Part shown: one piece after another, positions 8,638-17,126 of the stretch | Numbering within the stretch: position 1 is the stretch's first letter | How the letters are laid out: each line of letters begins with the position of its first letter | Assembly (NCBI GenBank): GCA_963824935.1 | Contig: CAWGRF010000014.1 | Span: 1 to 64,000, forward strand | DNA length: 64,000 bases | DNA from: JACCZX01 sp963824935 | GTDB taxonomy: Bacteria > Pseudomonadota > Gammaproteobacteria > Burkholderiales > Burkholderiaceae_F | Reading direction: 5' to 3' | Position numbers and translations under genes: made by a program | Notes under the pieces: generated by a model | Database searches by the model: none | What the model was told of the DNA's origin: nothing | What the model saw: the letters and a program-made list of their open reading frames with translations, nothing else

Positions 8638-8997
8638 GTGGCGGACATAGACCCAGGCGCGCGCCGCGAGACCTGGCTGTGGATGGCGCAACGCGCCTCG
8701 GCGCTTGTACTTGCATTGTGCGTCGTCGTGCACCTGGTCACGATTATTTACGCCACCCGCGGCGGCCTTACCGCGATAGAGATTCTTGCCCGCACGCGCG
8801 GCAATGCAGCGTGGCTCACGTTCTATGTCGTCTTCGTGCTGGCGGTGGCGGTGCACGTGCCGATAGGATTGCGCACGGTTGCGATCGAATGGCTGGGATG
8901 GAGCCATCGCACGCGCGATTGGACGCTGATCGTGATTGCGGTTGCGCTCTCAGTTATGGGTCTCGCCGCGACTTGGGGAATGTTTGCATCAGGGTAA
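8638..8997 (+). CDS. SDH-like membrane anchor, first subunit
   Basis: The 119-residue protein has three hydrophobic helices (roughly residues 17-40, 59-79 and 93-115) and histidines in VVVHLVTII and VHVPIGLR that could ligate heme. It begins with GTG directly after the FeS subunit stop. A WMAQRASALVLALCVVVH segment resembles the first helix of SdhC/FrdC. It would anchor the catalytic dehydrogenase subunits and pass electrons to quinone. The family is inferred from topology and position, since these anchors are poorly conserved. Confidence 0.75.
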   Translation: MADIDPGARRETWLWMAQRASALVLALCVVVHLVTIIYATRGGLTAIEILARTRGNAAWLTFYVVFVLAVAVHVPIGLRTVAIEWLGWSHRTRDWTLIVIAVALSVMGLAATWGMFASG

Positions 8998-9000
8998 GCG

Positions 9001-9348
9001 ATGAGACGCAACGACGCGCGCGCGCGCCATCATTCATCCTATTGGGCCTTCATAGTGCATCGGACGAGCGGCTTGGCGCTCGCTCTGTTTCTTCCATTTC
9101 ACTTCTGGGCACTCAGCCGGGCTCTTACCAGCGAAACCGCGCTCGAAGGCTTTTTGCGCTGGACCGATAACCCGCTGGTCAAGGCCGCGGAATGGGGCCT
9201 GGTGCTCTTGCTCGCGGCGCACGCAGGCGGAGGAATAAGATTGCTCGCACTGGAGCTGTTGCCCTGGCGCGAGTGGCAAGGGTCGTTGCTGGCAATCGCG
9301 GCAGCGTTTTCAATCGCAGTCGGCCTGGCATTTGCGCTGACGCTATAA
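9001..9348 (+). CDS. SDH-like cytochrome b membrane anchor, second subunit
   Basis: The 115-residue protein carries the SdhC-type signature HRTSGLALALFLPFHFWAL, then LLAAHAGGGIRLL with a likely heme histidine and a third hydrophobic helix at the end. Together with the preceding gene it forms a two-protein anchor of six helices for the FeS subunit and the flavoprotein encoded at 11863. The ATG follows the previous stop by three bases. This gene gives the best evidence that the module is a membrane-bound quinone-linked dehydrogenase and not a soluble fumarate reductase. Confidence 0.8.
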   Translation: MRRNDARARHHSSYWAFIVHRTSGLALALFLPFHFWALSRALTSETALEGFLRWTDNPLVKAAEWGLVLLLAAHAGGGIRLLALELLPWREWQGSLLAIAAAFSIAVGLAFALTL

Positions 9349-9358
9349 GGAGAATGTG

Positions 9359-10345
9359 ATGAACAAGCGCATGTTCGTGCTTGCTTTGGGATCGATGCTG
9401 TCGCTCGGCGCGTTTGGCCAGTCGAGTACCGGCTCGCCGGGCGCCACAAGTTATCCGAACAAGACGGTGCGCATCGTCGTGAATTTTTCCGCCGGCGGCG
9501 CGACCGACATCATCGCGCGCATGCTGGCGCAGAAGCTCACGGAACTGTGGGGGCAATCGGTGGTGGTCGAGAATCGTGCCGGCGCAGCGGGCAACATCGG
9601 CGCGGCTGAGGTCTCCAAGGCCGCACCCGATGGGTACACCCTGCTGATGACCTCCGGCTCGGTCGTCGCCGCCAACCAGCATATCTACAAGAACATGGGT
9701 TTCGATCCGCGCAAGGACTTGATGCCGATCACGATGGTTGCCAGCGGCCCGCAGGTGATCGTGGTCAACCCGAGTCTTCCGGTGAAAACGCTGAAGGAGT
9801 TGATCGAATTGGCGAAAGCGAAGCCGGGCACGTTGAATTACGGTCATGCGGGAATCGGTAGTCAGACGCATCTCGCTGCGGAAAACTTCTTGTCGGCAAC
9901 CGGACTGGATATCAAGAACATTCCGTACAAGGGCGAAGGACCCGCGTTGACGGACCTGATGGCCGGACAGATCAACATGGCTACACCCAATTTGGCTGCT
10001 GCGATCGGATTCATTAACGGCGGCAAGCTGCGCGCACTGGCCGTGACCGGCAAGGAACGCTCACCCGCGCTGCCCAATGTGCCTACCGCCGCAGAAACCG
10101 TCGCGGGGTTCGAAAACGCAGGCTGGTTCGGGTTGATGGCGCCCGCCGGCACGCCGCAGCCGATCATCGATCGTATTCATCGCGACGTGGCCAAAGTGCT
10201 CGACACGACCGATATGCGCGCGCGCTTCTTCGTGCAGGGTATGGCGCCAGCTCCGTTGGCACCCAAGGCATTCGGTACACGTATCGAGAACGAAAGCGCG
10301 CGCTGGGCCACCGTCGTGCGTGAGCGCAAGATCACGGTCAACTAG
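9359..10345 (+). CDS. Bug/TctC-family periplasmic solute-binding protein
   Basis: A 328-residue tripartite-tricarboxylate-type binding protein. A signal peptide (MNKRMFVLALGSMLSLGAFG) precedes YPNKTVRIVVNFSAGGATDI, the hallmark ligand loop, then VVVENRAGAAGNIGA and PDGYTLLMT. The start at 9359 follows an AAGGAG ribosome-binding site. Such proteins bind carboxylates, often di- or tricarboxylates, in the periplasm. The membrane partners TctA and TctB are not in the window. Its place between dehydrogenase subunits suggests that it captures the operon's substrate; a known sulfolactate importer (SlcHFG) is of this transporter family. Confidence 0.88.
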   Translation: MNKRMFVLALGSMLSLGAFGQSSTGSPGATSYPNKTVRIVVNFSAGGATDIIARMLAQKLTELWGQSVVVENRAGAAGNIGAAEVSKAAPDGYTLLMTSGSVVAANQHIYKNMGFDPRKDLMPITMVASGPQVIVVNPSLPVKTLKELIELAKAKPGTLNYGHAGIGSQTHLAAENFLSATGLDIKNIPYKGEGPALTDLMAGQINMATPNLAAAIGFINGGKLRALAVTGKERSPALPNVPTAAETVAGFENAGWFGLMAPAGTPQPIIDRIHRDVAKVLDTTDMRARFFVQGMAPAPLAPKAFGTRIENESARWATVVRERKITVN

Positions 10346-10350
10346 CACTG

Positions 10351-11226
10351 ATGCTCGAAATTGACCTGGCACAAGTCGAAACGGTTGCCAAAGAACTGTA
10401 TGTGCGAGCGCTGAAGCAGCTGCCGCCCGACATCAAGGCGGGATTCGAGCGGTTAGCGGCGAGCGAAACCGAAGCAACCGCGCAGCGTGTGCTCGGCACG
10501 ATGCTGACCAACATCGCAGTGGCCGAGCGCACCGACAATCTGCTGTGCCAGGACACCGGCATTCCGATTTACAACGTCACGATCGGCCGTGGCGTCGCCG
10601 TCGACGGCGCACGACTGAAACAGGCGATACGCCGCGGTTGTGAGCGCGCCACGCGCGAGCTTCCGTTCCGCTCGTCGATCGTGCATCCGATCACGCGATT
10701 CAACGAGCAGACGTCGTGCGGACCCGAGGTTCCGGTGATGCACTTCGATTTCGACTCGAGCGAGGAATTGTCGATCGAAATGATCCCGAAGGGGTCGGGT
10801 TCGGAGAACAACTCCTTTCTGAAGATGGCGATTCCGGCCGATGGCGTCGATGCGATCAAGACGTTCGTGATCGACTGCGTGCTGAATGCGGGCGGCAAGA
10901 CGTGTCCGCCGACGATCGTCGGAGTCGGCGTTGGCGGTACTGCCGATCTGTGTGTGCACCTTGCCAAGCGTGCAGCCGTGCGGCCGCTCGGATCGGTCTG
11001 CGAGGATCCGGAAGGAGCGAAGCTCGAAGTGGCGTTGAGCGCCGCGGTTAACTCGCTGGGTGTCGGCCCACAGGGTCTGGGCGGCGACAGCACGGCGTTC
11101 GCGGTGCATGTGGAACTCGCCGCAACGCATATCACGATGAATCCGGTAGCGGTCAATATGCAGTGCCACTCGGCTCGGCGTGCGCGCGCGACGTTCAGCG
11201 CGCGCGGTGTCGAATACGGTTTCTAG
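10351..11226 (+). CDS. Class I fumarase/tartrate dehydratase-like alpha subunit
   Basis: The 291-residue protein matches the N-terminal (alpha) unit of iron-sulfur fumarases and L-tartrate dehydratase. Three cysteines expected to bind the 4Fe-4S cluster are seen in LLCQDTG, TSCGPEVPV and GGKTCPPTIVGVGVGG. It would add water to a carbon-carbon double bond of a fumarate-like acid. It follows the TctC gene by five bases and pairs with the beta subunit that starts 14 bases later. Substrate choice between fumarate, tartrate or a sulfonated analogue cannot be made from sequence. Confidence 0.88.
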   Translation: MLEIDLAQVETVAKELYVRALKQLPPDIKAGFERLAASETEATAQRVLGTMLTNIAVAERTDNLLCQDTGIPIYNVTIGRGVAVDGARLKQAIRRGCERATRELPFRSSIVHPITRFNEQTSCGPEVPVMHFDFDSSEELSIEMIPKGSGSENNSFLKMAIPADGVDAIKTFVIDCVLNAGGKTCPPTIVGVGVGGTADLCVHLAKRAAVRPLGSVCEDPEGAKLEVALSAAVNSLGVGPQGLGGDSTAFAVHVELAATHITMNPVAVNMQCHSARRARATFSARGVEYGF

Positions 11227-11240
11227 GCACCTGTCCCGGC

Positions 11241-11852
11241 ATGGCGCATTACGAACTGGCCACCCCGATCACCGAGCAACAAGCGCGTGCGCTGCGTGTG
11301 AACGACACGGTCACATTGCAGAAGACGCTGTTCGGTCTACGCGATGCGACGTTGATTCATCTGTTCGATCGCGGCCGCGCGACACGCTTTGATCTGCAGG
11401 GACACGCGGTGATTCACACCGCACCGAACGTCAAGCAGGTGCCTCGCTCCAGCGAGAATCCCGCCGGCTACGCGCCGCTGTGTGTCGGCACCACCACGTC
11501 GGCGCGCATGGAGCGCTTTACGCACGACCTGATGTCCAGCTTCGGCGTGCGCATCATCATTGGCAAGGGCGGCATGGGTGCAAAGACGCTCGCCGCGTTT
11601 TCTGAACTGGGCGGTGCGTATCTCGCGATCGTCGGCGGCGCAGCGGCGCTCGAAACCACCTGGATCGAGCGCATCGACGACGTCGACCTCGACGATTTGA
11701 ACCCGGAGTCACTCTGGCGCTTCGCAATTCGCGACTTCGGACCATTGCTGGTCGCGATGGACAGTCACGGCGCAAGCCTGTACGACTCGGTCGCAAGCGA
11801 TGCGCAGGCAAGGCGCGCCGAAGCGCTGCGCTCGCTGGGTGTGAAGGCGTAA
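11241..11852 (+). CDS. Class I fumarase/tartrate dehydratase-like beta subunit
   Basis: The 203-residue protein matches the C-terminal (beta) unit of two-part class I fumarases. Seen motifs are a HTAPNVK segment, VGTTTSARME, and IIIGKGGMGAKTLAAF, the conserved glycine loop. The ATG at 11241 is preferred to the upstream in-frame start at 11163, which would overlap the alpha gene by 64 bases and add a basic stretch unlike the family. The two subunits together make the active hydratase. They stand between the membrane parts and the flavoprotein of the SDH-like complex. Confidence 0.87.
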   Translation: MAHYELATPITEQQARALRVNDTVTLQKTLFGLRDATLIHLFDRGRATRFDLQGHAVIHTAPNVKQVPRSSENPAGYAPLCVGTTTSARMERFTHDLMSSFGVRIIIGKGGMGAKTLAAFSELGGAYLAIVGGAAALETTWIERIDDVDLDDLNPESLWRFAIRDFGPLLVAMDSHGASLYDSVASDAQARRAEALRSLGVKA

Positions 11853-11862
11853 GAGAACGTCT

Positions 11863-13571
11863 TTGCGCAGGCTGCAAACCGATATTCTGATTCTGGGCTC
11901 CGGCGGCGCCGGTTTGTTTGCAGCACTCCATGCCAAGCAGGCCGCGCCCGAGCTTTCGATCACGATTGCGGTCAAGGGCTTGTTGGGCAAGTGCGGCTGC
12001 ACGCGCATGGTCCAGGGCGGGTACAACGTGGCGCTTGCCGCCGACGATTCGATCGAGCGCCACTTCATGGACACGATCGAAGGCGGCGCGTGGCTGTCCG
12101 ATCAGGACCTCGCCTGGACTCTGGTATCGACCGCGGTCGAGCGCGTGCGAGAGCTCGAGAACGAATTAGGCTGTCTGTTCGATCGCAACGCCGACGGCAC
12201 GATCCACCAAAAGGCGTTCGCCGGGCAGACCTTCGATCGCACCGTGCACAAGGGCGACTTGACCGGCATCGAAATCATCAATCGGCTCGCCGAGCAGGTC
12301 TGGGCGCGGGACATTCAGCGGCTCGAAGAGCATCGCGCGATCGCACTGATCAAGACGCCGGACGGCGATGCGATTGCCGGTGTGCTGCACATCGACATGC
12401 GCACTGGTGAATACGTGTTCGTGCAGGCGCGCGCAGTGCTGCTCGCGACTGGCGGCGGTCCGACGATGTACAAGTACCACACGCCGTCGGGCGACAAGAC
12501 CTGCGACGGTCTTGCGATGGCGCTGCGCGCGGGCCTTACGTTGCGCGACATGGAAATGGTGCAGTTTCATCCGACCGGGTTGCTGGCGGGAAGCGACACG
12601 CGCATGACCGGCACCGTGTTGGAGGAGGGCTTGCGCGGCGCCGGAGGCTATCTGCTGAACGGCGCGCGCGAGCGCTTCATGCAGCGGCATGATCCACGGG
12701 CTGAACGCGCGACGCGCGACATCGTCTCGCGCGCGATCTTTGCCGAGATGCGCGCCGGCAACACGACACCGAACGGCGGCGTTTATCTGCAGATGAATCA
12801 TCTCGGCGCCGAGCGCGTGCGTGCGGCATTCAAGGGTATGGTCGAGCGCTGCGCCGACTGCGGTTTCGATCTGGCAGGAGGTCTGGTCGAGGTCGTGCCC
12901 ACTGCGCATTACATGATGGGCGGCGTGATCTTCGACGGCGACTGCAGCACGTCGCTGCGAGGGCTGTTTGCCGCCGGCGAAGACACCGGCGGAGTGCACG
13001 GAGCAAATCGGCTCGGCGGAAACGGAGTGGCGAACTCGACCGTGTTCGGCGGCATCGCGGGTGATGCAATGGCAGCGTGGGTGCGCGCTGAAGGCGCTCT
13101 GGCGCGCGCCCGATGAAGTTGAGCTGGAGAAGGCGATCGCCGAAGCCGAGCGACCCTTTGGCGGAAAGTGCCGGCGATGTCGAGAAGATTCGCGAAGCGC
13201 TGCTTGAATGCATGTGGGATGACGTGGGCATCGTGCGAGATGCGGCAGGGTTGTCGCGTGCAGCCCGACGCTTGACCGAGCTCGACGATCAACTCGGCAC
13301 GACGGGTATGGCGAGTCAACAGCGCGCGTTCAACCTGACTTGGCACGACTGGCTGAATCTGTCGAACCTGATTCTCGTCAGTCGCGCTATTCAAAGCGCA
13401 GCCACCAAGCGTGAGGAATCTCGCGGTGCGCATTTTCGGCAGGACTTTCCACAGCGCGGCCCGCTTGAAAACTCTTGGTACGTCACGGTGCGGTTCGACG
13501 GCGAGTTCGAGCTCGATGAGCGGTCGGTGCGATTCTCACGAGTCAAGCCCGGCGCGACGTTGTTAGCGTGA
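11863..13571 (+). CDS. SDH/fumarate reductase-like flavoprotein, two frameshifts near the C-terminus
   Basis: The FAD subunit of the SDH-like complex starts at a TTG, giving DILILGSGGAGLFAALHA as the dinucleotide fold. It continues with GCTRMVQGGYN, ARAVLLATGGG, EMVQFHPTGL and HYMMGG, all family motifs. The main frame stops at 13116. The C-terminal domain continues as WRAPDEVELEKAIAEAE in a second frame and as SAGDVEKIREALLECMWDD...AFNLTWHDWLNL in a third, ending at 13571. Removing one base near 13095 and one from the CCC run near 13155 restores about 568 residues, the normal length. It would oxidise succinate or an analogue. Confidence 0.85.
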
Positions 13572-13581
13572 GGCCTACACG

Positions 13582-14517
13582 ATGATCGTGATCAGTGAAT
13601 TCATGGACGAGGCCGCGGTTCAGCGTTTGCGCGCCGATTTCGACGTTCGTTACGAGCCCGCGCTGGTCGACGAACCGCGGCGGCTACACGCCGCGATCGA
13701 GAGCGCCGATGCGCTGATCGTGCGCAACCGAACGCAGGTTGACGCCGCATTGCTCGCGTACGCGCCGAGATTGAGAGTCGTGGGCCGGCTCGGTGTCGGG
13801 CTCGACAACATCGACGCAGCAGCATGTACCGCGCGCGGGATCGAGGTGATCCCGGCGACGGGTGCCAACGCGGTGTCGGTCGCCGAATACGTTATGGCCA
13901 CTGCGATGATGTTATTGCGCGGCGCGTACGCCTCGTCAGCGGAAGTCGCGGCGGGCCGCTGGCCGCGTGCCCGCTTGTCAGAAGGTCGTGAGATACACGG
14001 CAAGGTCTTCGGACTGATCGGCTTCGGCTCGATCGGCCGCGTTACCGCGCGGCTGGCACACGGTCTCGACATGCGCGTGATCGCGCATGACCCCGCGCTC
14101 GCGGCGGACGATGCGGCATCGGTCGCGTACGGCGGTGTGCAACGCAGCCTTGAACAGGTGCTCGGCGAGGCCGATGTGGTTTCGCTGCATGTTCCCCTGA
14201 TTCCGCAGACGCGAGGACTGATCAATGCGCCTCGCATCGCATCGATGAAGCGCGGCGCAGTCATTGTCAACACCTCGCGGGGCGGGATCGTCGACGAGGC
14301 CGCGCTGGCCGCGGCACTGCGCTCGGGTCATCTGGCCGGCGCTGCGCTCGATGTGTTCGAACACGAGCCGCTCGCGGCCGGCTCGGTACTCGCCGATTGT
14401 CCCAACCTGATTCTGACGCCGCATATTGCCGGCTTGACGCACGAGTCCAATGTTCGTGTGAGCGCGTTCATCGCCGAGCGTGTTGCTGCATCGTTGCACG
14501 CCTCGCGCGCGCGATGA
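13582..14517 (+). CDS. slcC: D-isomer-specific 2-hydroxyacid dehydrogenase, SlcC-like
   Basis: The 311-residue enzyme has the NAD-binding loop GLIGFGSIG (near residue 146), a catalytic arginine in NTSRGGIVDEAAL, the acidic residue in FEHEPL and the histidine in LTPHIAGLTHES, as in phosphoglycerate-dehydrogenase-type proteins. Length, order next to a ComC-like gene and presence with suyAB fit SlcC, the (S)-sulfolactate dehydrogenase, which makes sulfopyruvate. By motif alone it could be another 2-hydroxyacid dehydrogenase, so the symbol rests on context. Its stop overlaps the next ATG (ATGA). Confidence 0.8.
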   Translation: MIVISEFMDEAAVQRLRADFDVRYEPALVDEPRRLHAAIESADALIVRNRTQVDAALLAYAPRLRVVGRLGVGLDNIDAAACTARGIEVIPATGANAVSVAEYVMATAMMLLRGAYASSAEVAAGRWPRARLSEGREIHGKVFGLIGFGSIGRVTARLAHGLDMRVIAHDPALAADDAASVAYGGVQRSLEQVLGEADVVSLHVPLIPQTRGLINAPRIASMKRGAVIVNTSRGGIVDEAALAAALRSGHLAGAALDVFEHEPLAAGSVLADCPNLILTPHIAGLTHESNVRVSAFIAERVAASLHASRAR

Positions 14518-15518
14518 CGATCGTCTCGTTGCAGCGCCTGCAGGCGCTCGCCGAGCGCGCGCTCGAGCTTGCAGGCGCGGATCACGCGATGGCCATCGCC
14601 ACTGCACGCGCGCTGGTAGCGGCCGACGCGCAAGGTCTGACCTCGCACGGTGTCGCACGGGTTGCGCAATATGCGGCGCATCTGAAAAATGGTCGGGCGA
14701 ATGGACGAGCCGTTGCTCGTATCGTGCGCGAGAAGCCTGCTGCATGCCTGATCGACGCGGAAAATGGACTGGCGTTTCCGGCGTGTGCGCTGGCGGTACA
14801 GGAGGCTGTCGCGCGAGCGCGCTCGCTCGGCATCGGCCTGGCAGCGGTTACCAATAGCCACCACTTCGGCGTTGCGGCGGATCACCTGGCGAAGGCCGCC
14901 GAGCACGCGATGGTCGGCGTTGCGTTCAGCAATTCTCCAGCTGCGATGCCCGCGTGGGGCGGGAAGCGCGCGTTGTTCGGCACCAATCCGATCGCAGCTG
15001 TCTTCCCACGCACCAGCGCGACGCCACTCTCGATCGATCTATCGCTATCGGAAGTTGCGCGCGGCAAGGTGATGGTCGCGGCCCAACAGGGCAAACCGAT
15101 TCCGCAAGGATGGGCACTCGACCGTCACGGCCGGCCGACGACGGACGCGAAAGCAGCGCTCGACGGCATGATGCTGCCGGCCGGTGGCGTCAAGGGCGCG
15201 ATGCTCGCGCTGATCGTCGAGCTGCTGTGCACTGCGCTCACCGGCGCCCATTTTGGATTCGAGGCCGATTCGTTCTTTGTTGATGAAGGCAACCAGCCGC
15301 GGCTCGGGCAGGCGTTCCTGGTGATCGATCCCGCCGCGCTCGCGGGTGCTGATGTCTATTACTCAAGAGTCGAAGCGCTGATCGAGGCGATGAGTGCCGA
15401 TCCTGACGTGAGATTGCCCGGCGAGCGAAGAATGCAACTGGCGCACAAGGCCGCTCGCGATGGCGTCGAAATACCAGACGCGTTGCTCGTGCGTCTGCAG
15501 GAGCTCGCCGGCACATAG
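14514..15518 (+). CDS. comC: Malate/sulfolactate dehydrogenase family, ComC-like
   Basis: The 334-residue enzyme belongs to the malate/L-lactate dehydrogenase (MDH2) family. Conserved features are QGLTSHGVARV near the N-terminus, TNSHHFGVAADHLAKAA with the active-site histidine, FSNSPAAMPAWGG, and FGTNPIAAVFPR. Near the C-terminus is PAGGVKGAMLALIVELL. ComC is the NADPH-linked (R)-sulfolactate dehydrogenase; with SlcC it can interconvert the two sulfolactate enantiomers through sulfopyruvate and so feed SuyAB. ATGA overlap with the preceding gene indicates coupling. It closes the operon; no clear terminator follows. Confidence 0.82.
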   Translation: MTIVSLQRLQALAERALELAGADHAMAIATARALVAADAQGLTSHGVARVAQYAAHLKNGRANGRAVARIVREKPAACLIDAENGLAFPACALAVQEAVARARSLGIGLAAVTNSHHFGVAADHLAKAAEHAMVGVAFSNSPAAMPAWGGKRALFGTNPIAAVFPRTSATPLSIDLSLSEVARGKVMVAAQQGKPIPQGWALDRHGRPTTDAKAALDGMMLPAGGVKGAMLALIVELLCTALTGAHFGFEADSFFVDEGNQPRLGQAFLVIDPAALAGADVYYSRVEALIEAMSADPDVRLPGERRMQLAHKAARDGVEIPDALLVRLQELAGT

Positions 15519-15721
15519 AAGGTGGCCTGACCGCGAGTTGCAAGCCCAGAATCGCGCTCGGTCCGAGAATTCAAACCGCCGACAGCGGGACACTTGCGAT
15601 CGTCCGATCTCGCCACCACTCGGTGCGCCGCGCGCTCGATTTCGGTGCGCGCTGCTTTCGGCTGCACCACGGCAGGGCCGACCGATGCTGCTGATCCCAA
15701 TCTTTTCAATCACTTCGCTAT

Positions 15722-15736
15722 TGGCATAGGTCTTGC
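15722..15736 (+). promoter_or_regulatory. Candidate sigma-54 promoter of the urea operon
   Basis: TGGCAT-N5-TTGC matches the -24/-12 pattern with the exact spacing, 62 bases before urtA. Urea uptake operons are often under nitrogen (NtrC/sigma-54) control. An upstream NtrC site was not convincingly found, though TGCACC and GGTGC half-sites lie 50-75 bases upstream. Confidence 0.55.
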
Positions 15737-15798
15737 GAAGCGCCTTGGCGAAGCGACCGCGTCGGCGTGTCGTTCGCAACCAACCGGGGGAAGTAAGC

Positions 15799-17082
15799 AT
15801 GCTGAAACGAAGATCGGTGATGAAGGCGCTCGCCGCGAGCGTAGCGCTGGCTCTAGGCGCCTCAACGCAGACCGCGCTGGCACAGCAGAAGACAGTGAAA
15901 GTGGGCGTGCTGCATTCGCTGTCCGGAACAATGGCCATCTCTGAAACAGTGCTGAAGGACGTCGCGCTCATGGCGTTCGACGAGATCAACGCCAAGGGCG
16001 GCGTGATGGGCATGAAGATCGAGCCCGTGGTCGTCGACCCCGCCTCCAACTGGCCGCTGTTCGCAGAAAAGGCGCGCCAACTGATTACCCAGGACAAAGT
16101 CGCGGCCGTGTTCGGTTGCTGGACTTCGGTGTCGCGCAAGTCGGTGCTGCCGGTGTTCGAGGAGCTGAACAGCCTGCTCTTCTATCCGGTTCAATACGAG
16201 GGCGAAGAGCTGTCGAAGAATGTGTTCTACACCGGCGCCGCGCCCAACCAGCAGGCGATTCCGGCGGTCGAGTACTTGATGAGCAAGGAAGGCGGCGGCG
16301 CCAAGCGTTGGGTGTTGCTCGGTACCGATTATGTCTATCCGCGCACGACCAACAAGATCCTGCGCGCCTTCCTGAAATCGAAAGGTGTCGCGGACAAAGA
16401 TATCGACGAGAAGTACACGCCGTTTGGCCACAGCGACTACCAGACGATCGTCGCGGATATCAAGAAGTTTGCGGCCGGCGGCAAGACCGCGGTTGTCTCG
16501 ACGATCAACGGCGACTCGAACGTGCCGTTCTACAAGGAGCTGGGCAACCAGGGCCTGAAGGCGACGGACGTGCCGGTCGTGGCGTTCTCGGTCGGCGAAG
16601 AGGAGCTGCGCGGAGTCGACACCAAGCCGCTCGTCGGCCATCTTGCGGCGTGGAACTACTTCATGTCGATCAAGGCGCCGGCCAACGACGATTTCAAGAC
16701 GAAGTGGGCGAGTTACGCGAAGTCCAAGAAGCTGCCGGGCGCTGACAAACCGCTGACCAACGATCCGATGGAAGCCACCTACATCGGCATCTATATGTGG
16801 AAGCAGGCGGTGGAAAAGGCCAAGACATTTGACACCGACAAGGTAATCGCCGCGATGGCTGGCCAGACGTTCACCGCACCCTCCGGCATCGTGTCGAAGA
16901 TGGACGAGAAAAATCACCATCTGCACAAGGCCGTGTTCATCGGCGAAGTGAAAGGAGACGGTCAATTCAACGTCGTGTGGAAGACCAAAGGGCCGGTGCG
17001 AGCACAACCCTGGAGTCCGTACATCCCGGGCAACGACAAGAAACCGGATGTGCCCGACGGCAAGACGATCATCACGAAGTAA
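15799..17082 (+). CDS. urtA: Urea ABC transporter, substrate-binding protein
   Basis: The 427-residue periplasmic protein starts with a signal peptide (ALAASVALALGAS ending before QQKTVKVGVLHS). FGCWTSVSRKSVLPVFEE and LLFYPVQYEGEE are characteristic of UrtA as opposed to branched amino acid binding proteins. It binds urea and delivers it to UrtBC. The start is at 15799 because a signal peptide follows at once and a GGGGAAG ribosome-binding site precedes it. It opens the urtABCDE-ureDABCEFG operon. A strong terminator right behind it probably sets its level above that of the membrane parts. Confidence 0.95.
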   Translation: MLKRRSVMKALAASVALALGASTQTALAQQKTVKVGVLHSLSGTMAISETVLKDVALMAFDEINAKGGVMGMKIEPVVVDPASNWPLFAEKARQLITQDKVAAVFGCWTSVSRKSVLPVFEELNSLLFYPVQYEGEELSKNVFYTGAAPNQQAIPAVEYLMSKEGGGAKRWVLLGTDYVYPRTTNKILRAFLKSKGVADKDIDEKYTPFGHSDYQTIVADIKKFAAGGKTAVVSTINGDSNVPFYKELGNQGLKATDVPVVAFSVGEEELRGVDTKPLVGHLAAWNYFMSIKAPANDDFKTKWASYAKSKKLPGADKPLTNDPMEATYIGIYMWKQAVEKAKTFDTDKVIAAMAGQTFTAPSGIVSKMDEKNHHLHKAVFIGEVKGDGQFNVVWKTKGPVRAQPWSPYIPGNDKKPDVPDGKTIITK

Positions 17083-17100
17083 CACTCCACACCTCGAGAT

Positions 17101-17124
17101 AGGGCCGCGGACGCGGCCCTTTTT
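17101..17124 (+). terminator. Intrinsic terminator/attenuator between urtA and urtB
   Basis: GGGCCGC-GGAC-GCGGCCC followed by TTTTT, with one more A-T pair closing the stem. It sits 18 bases after urtA and overlaps the approach to urtB, so partial read-through would give more binding protein than permease. Confidence 0.85.
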
Positions 17125-17126
17125 CC

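Noticed and set aside
10351..11852. L-tartrate dehydratase TtdAB as firm call
   Set aside because: Motifs do not separate tartrate dehydratase from two-subunit fumarase, and no tartrate gene is near; left as hydratase of open substrate.
15597..15680. NtrC binding sites upstream of urtA
   Set aside because: GGTGC and TGCACC half-sites occur but in the wrong order and spacing for a proper NtrC site.
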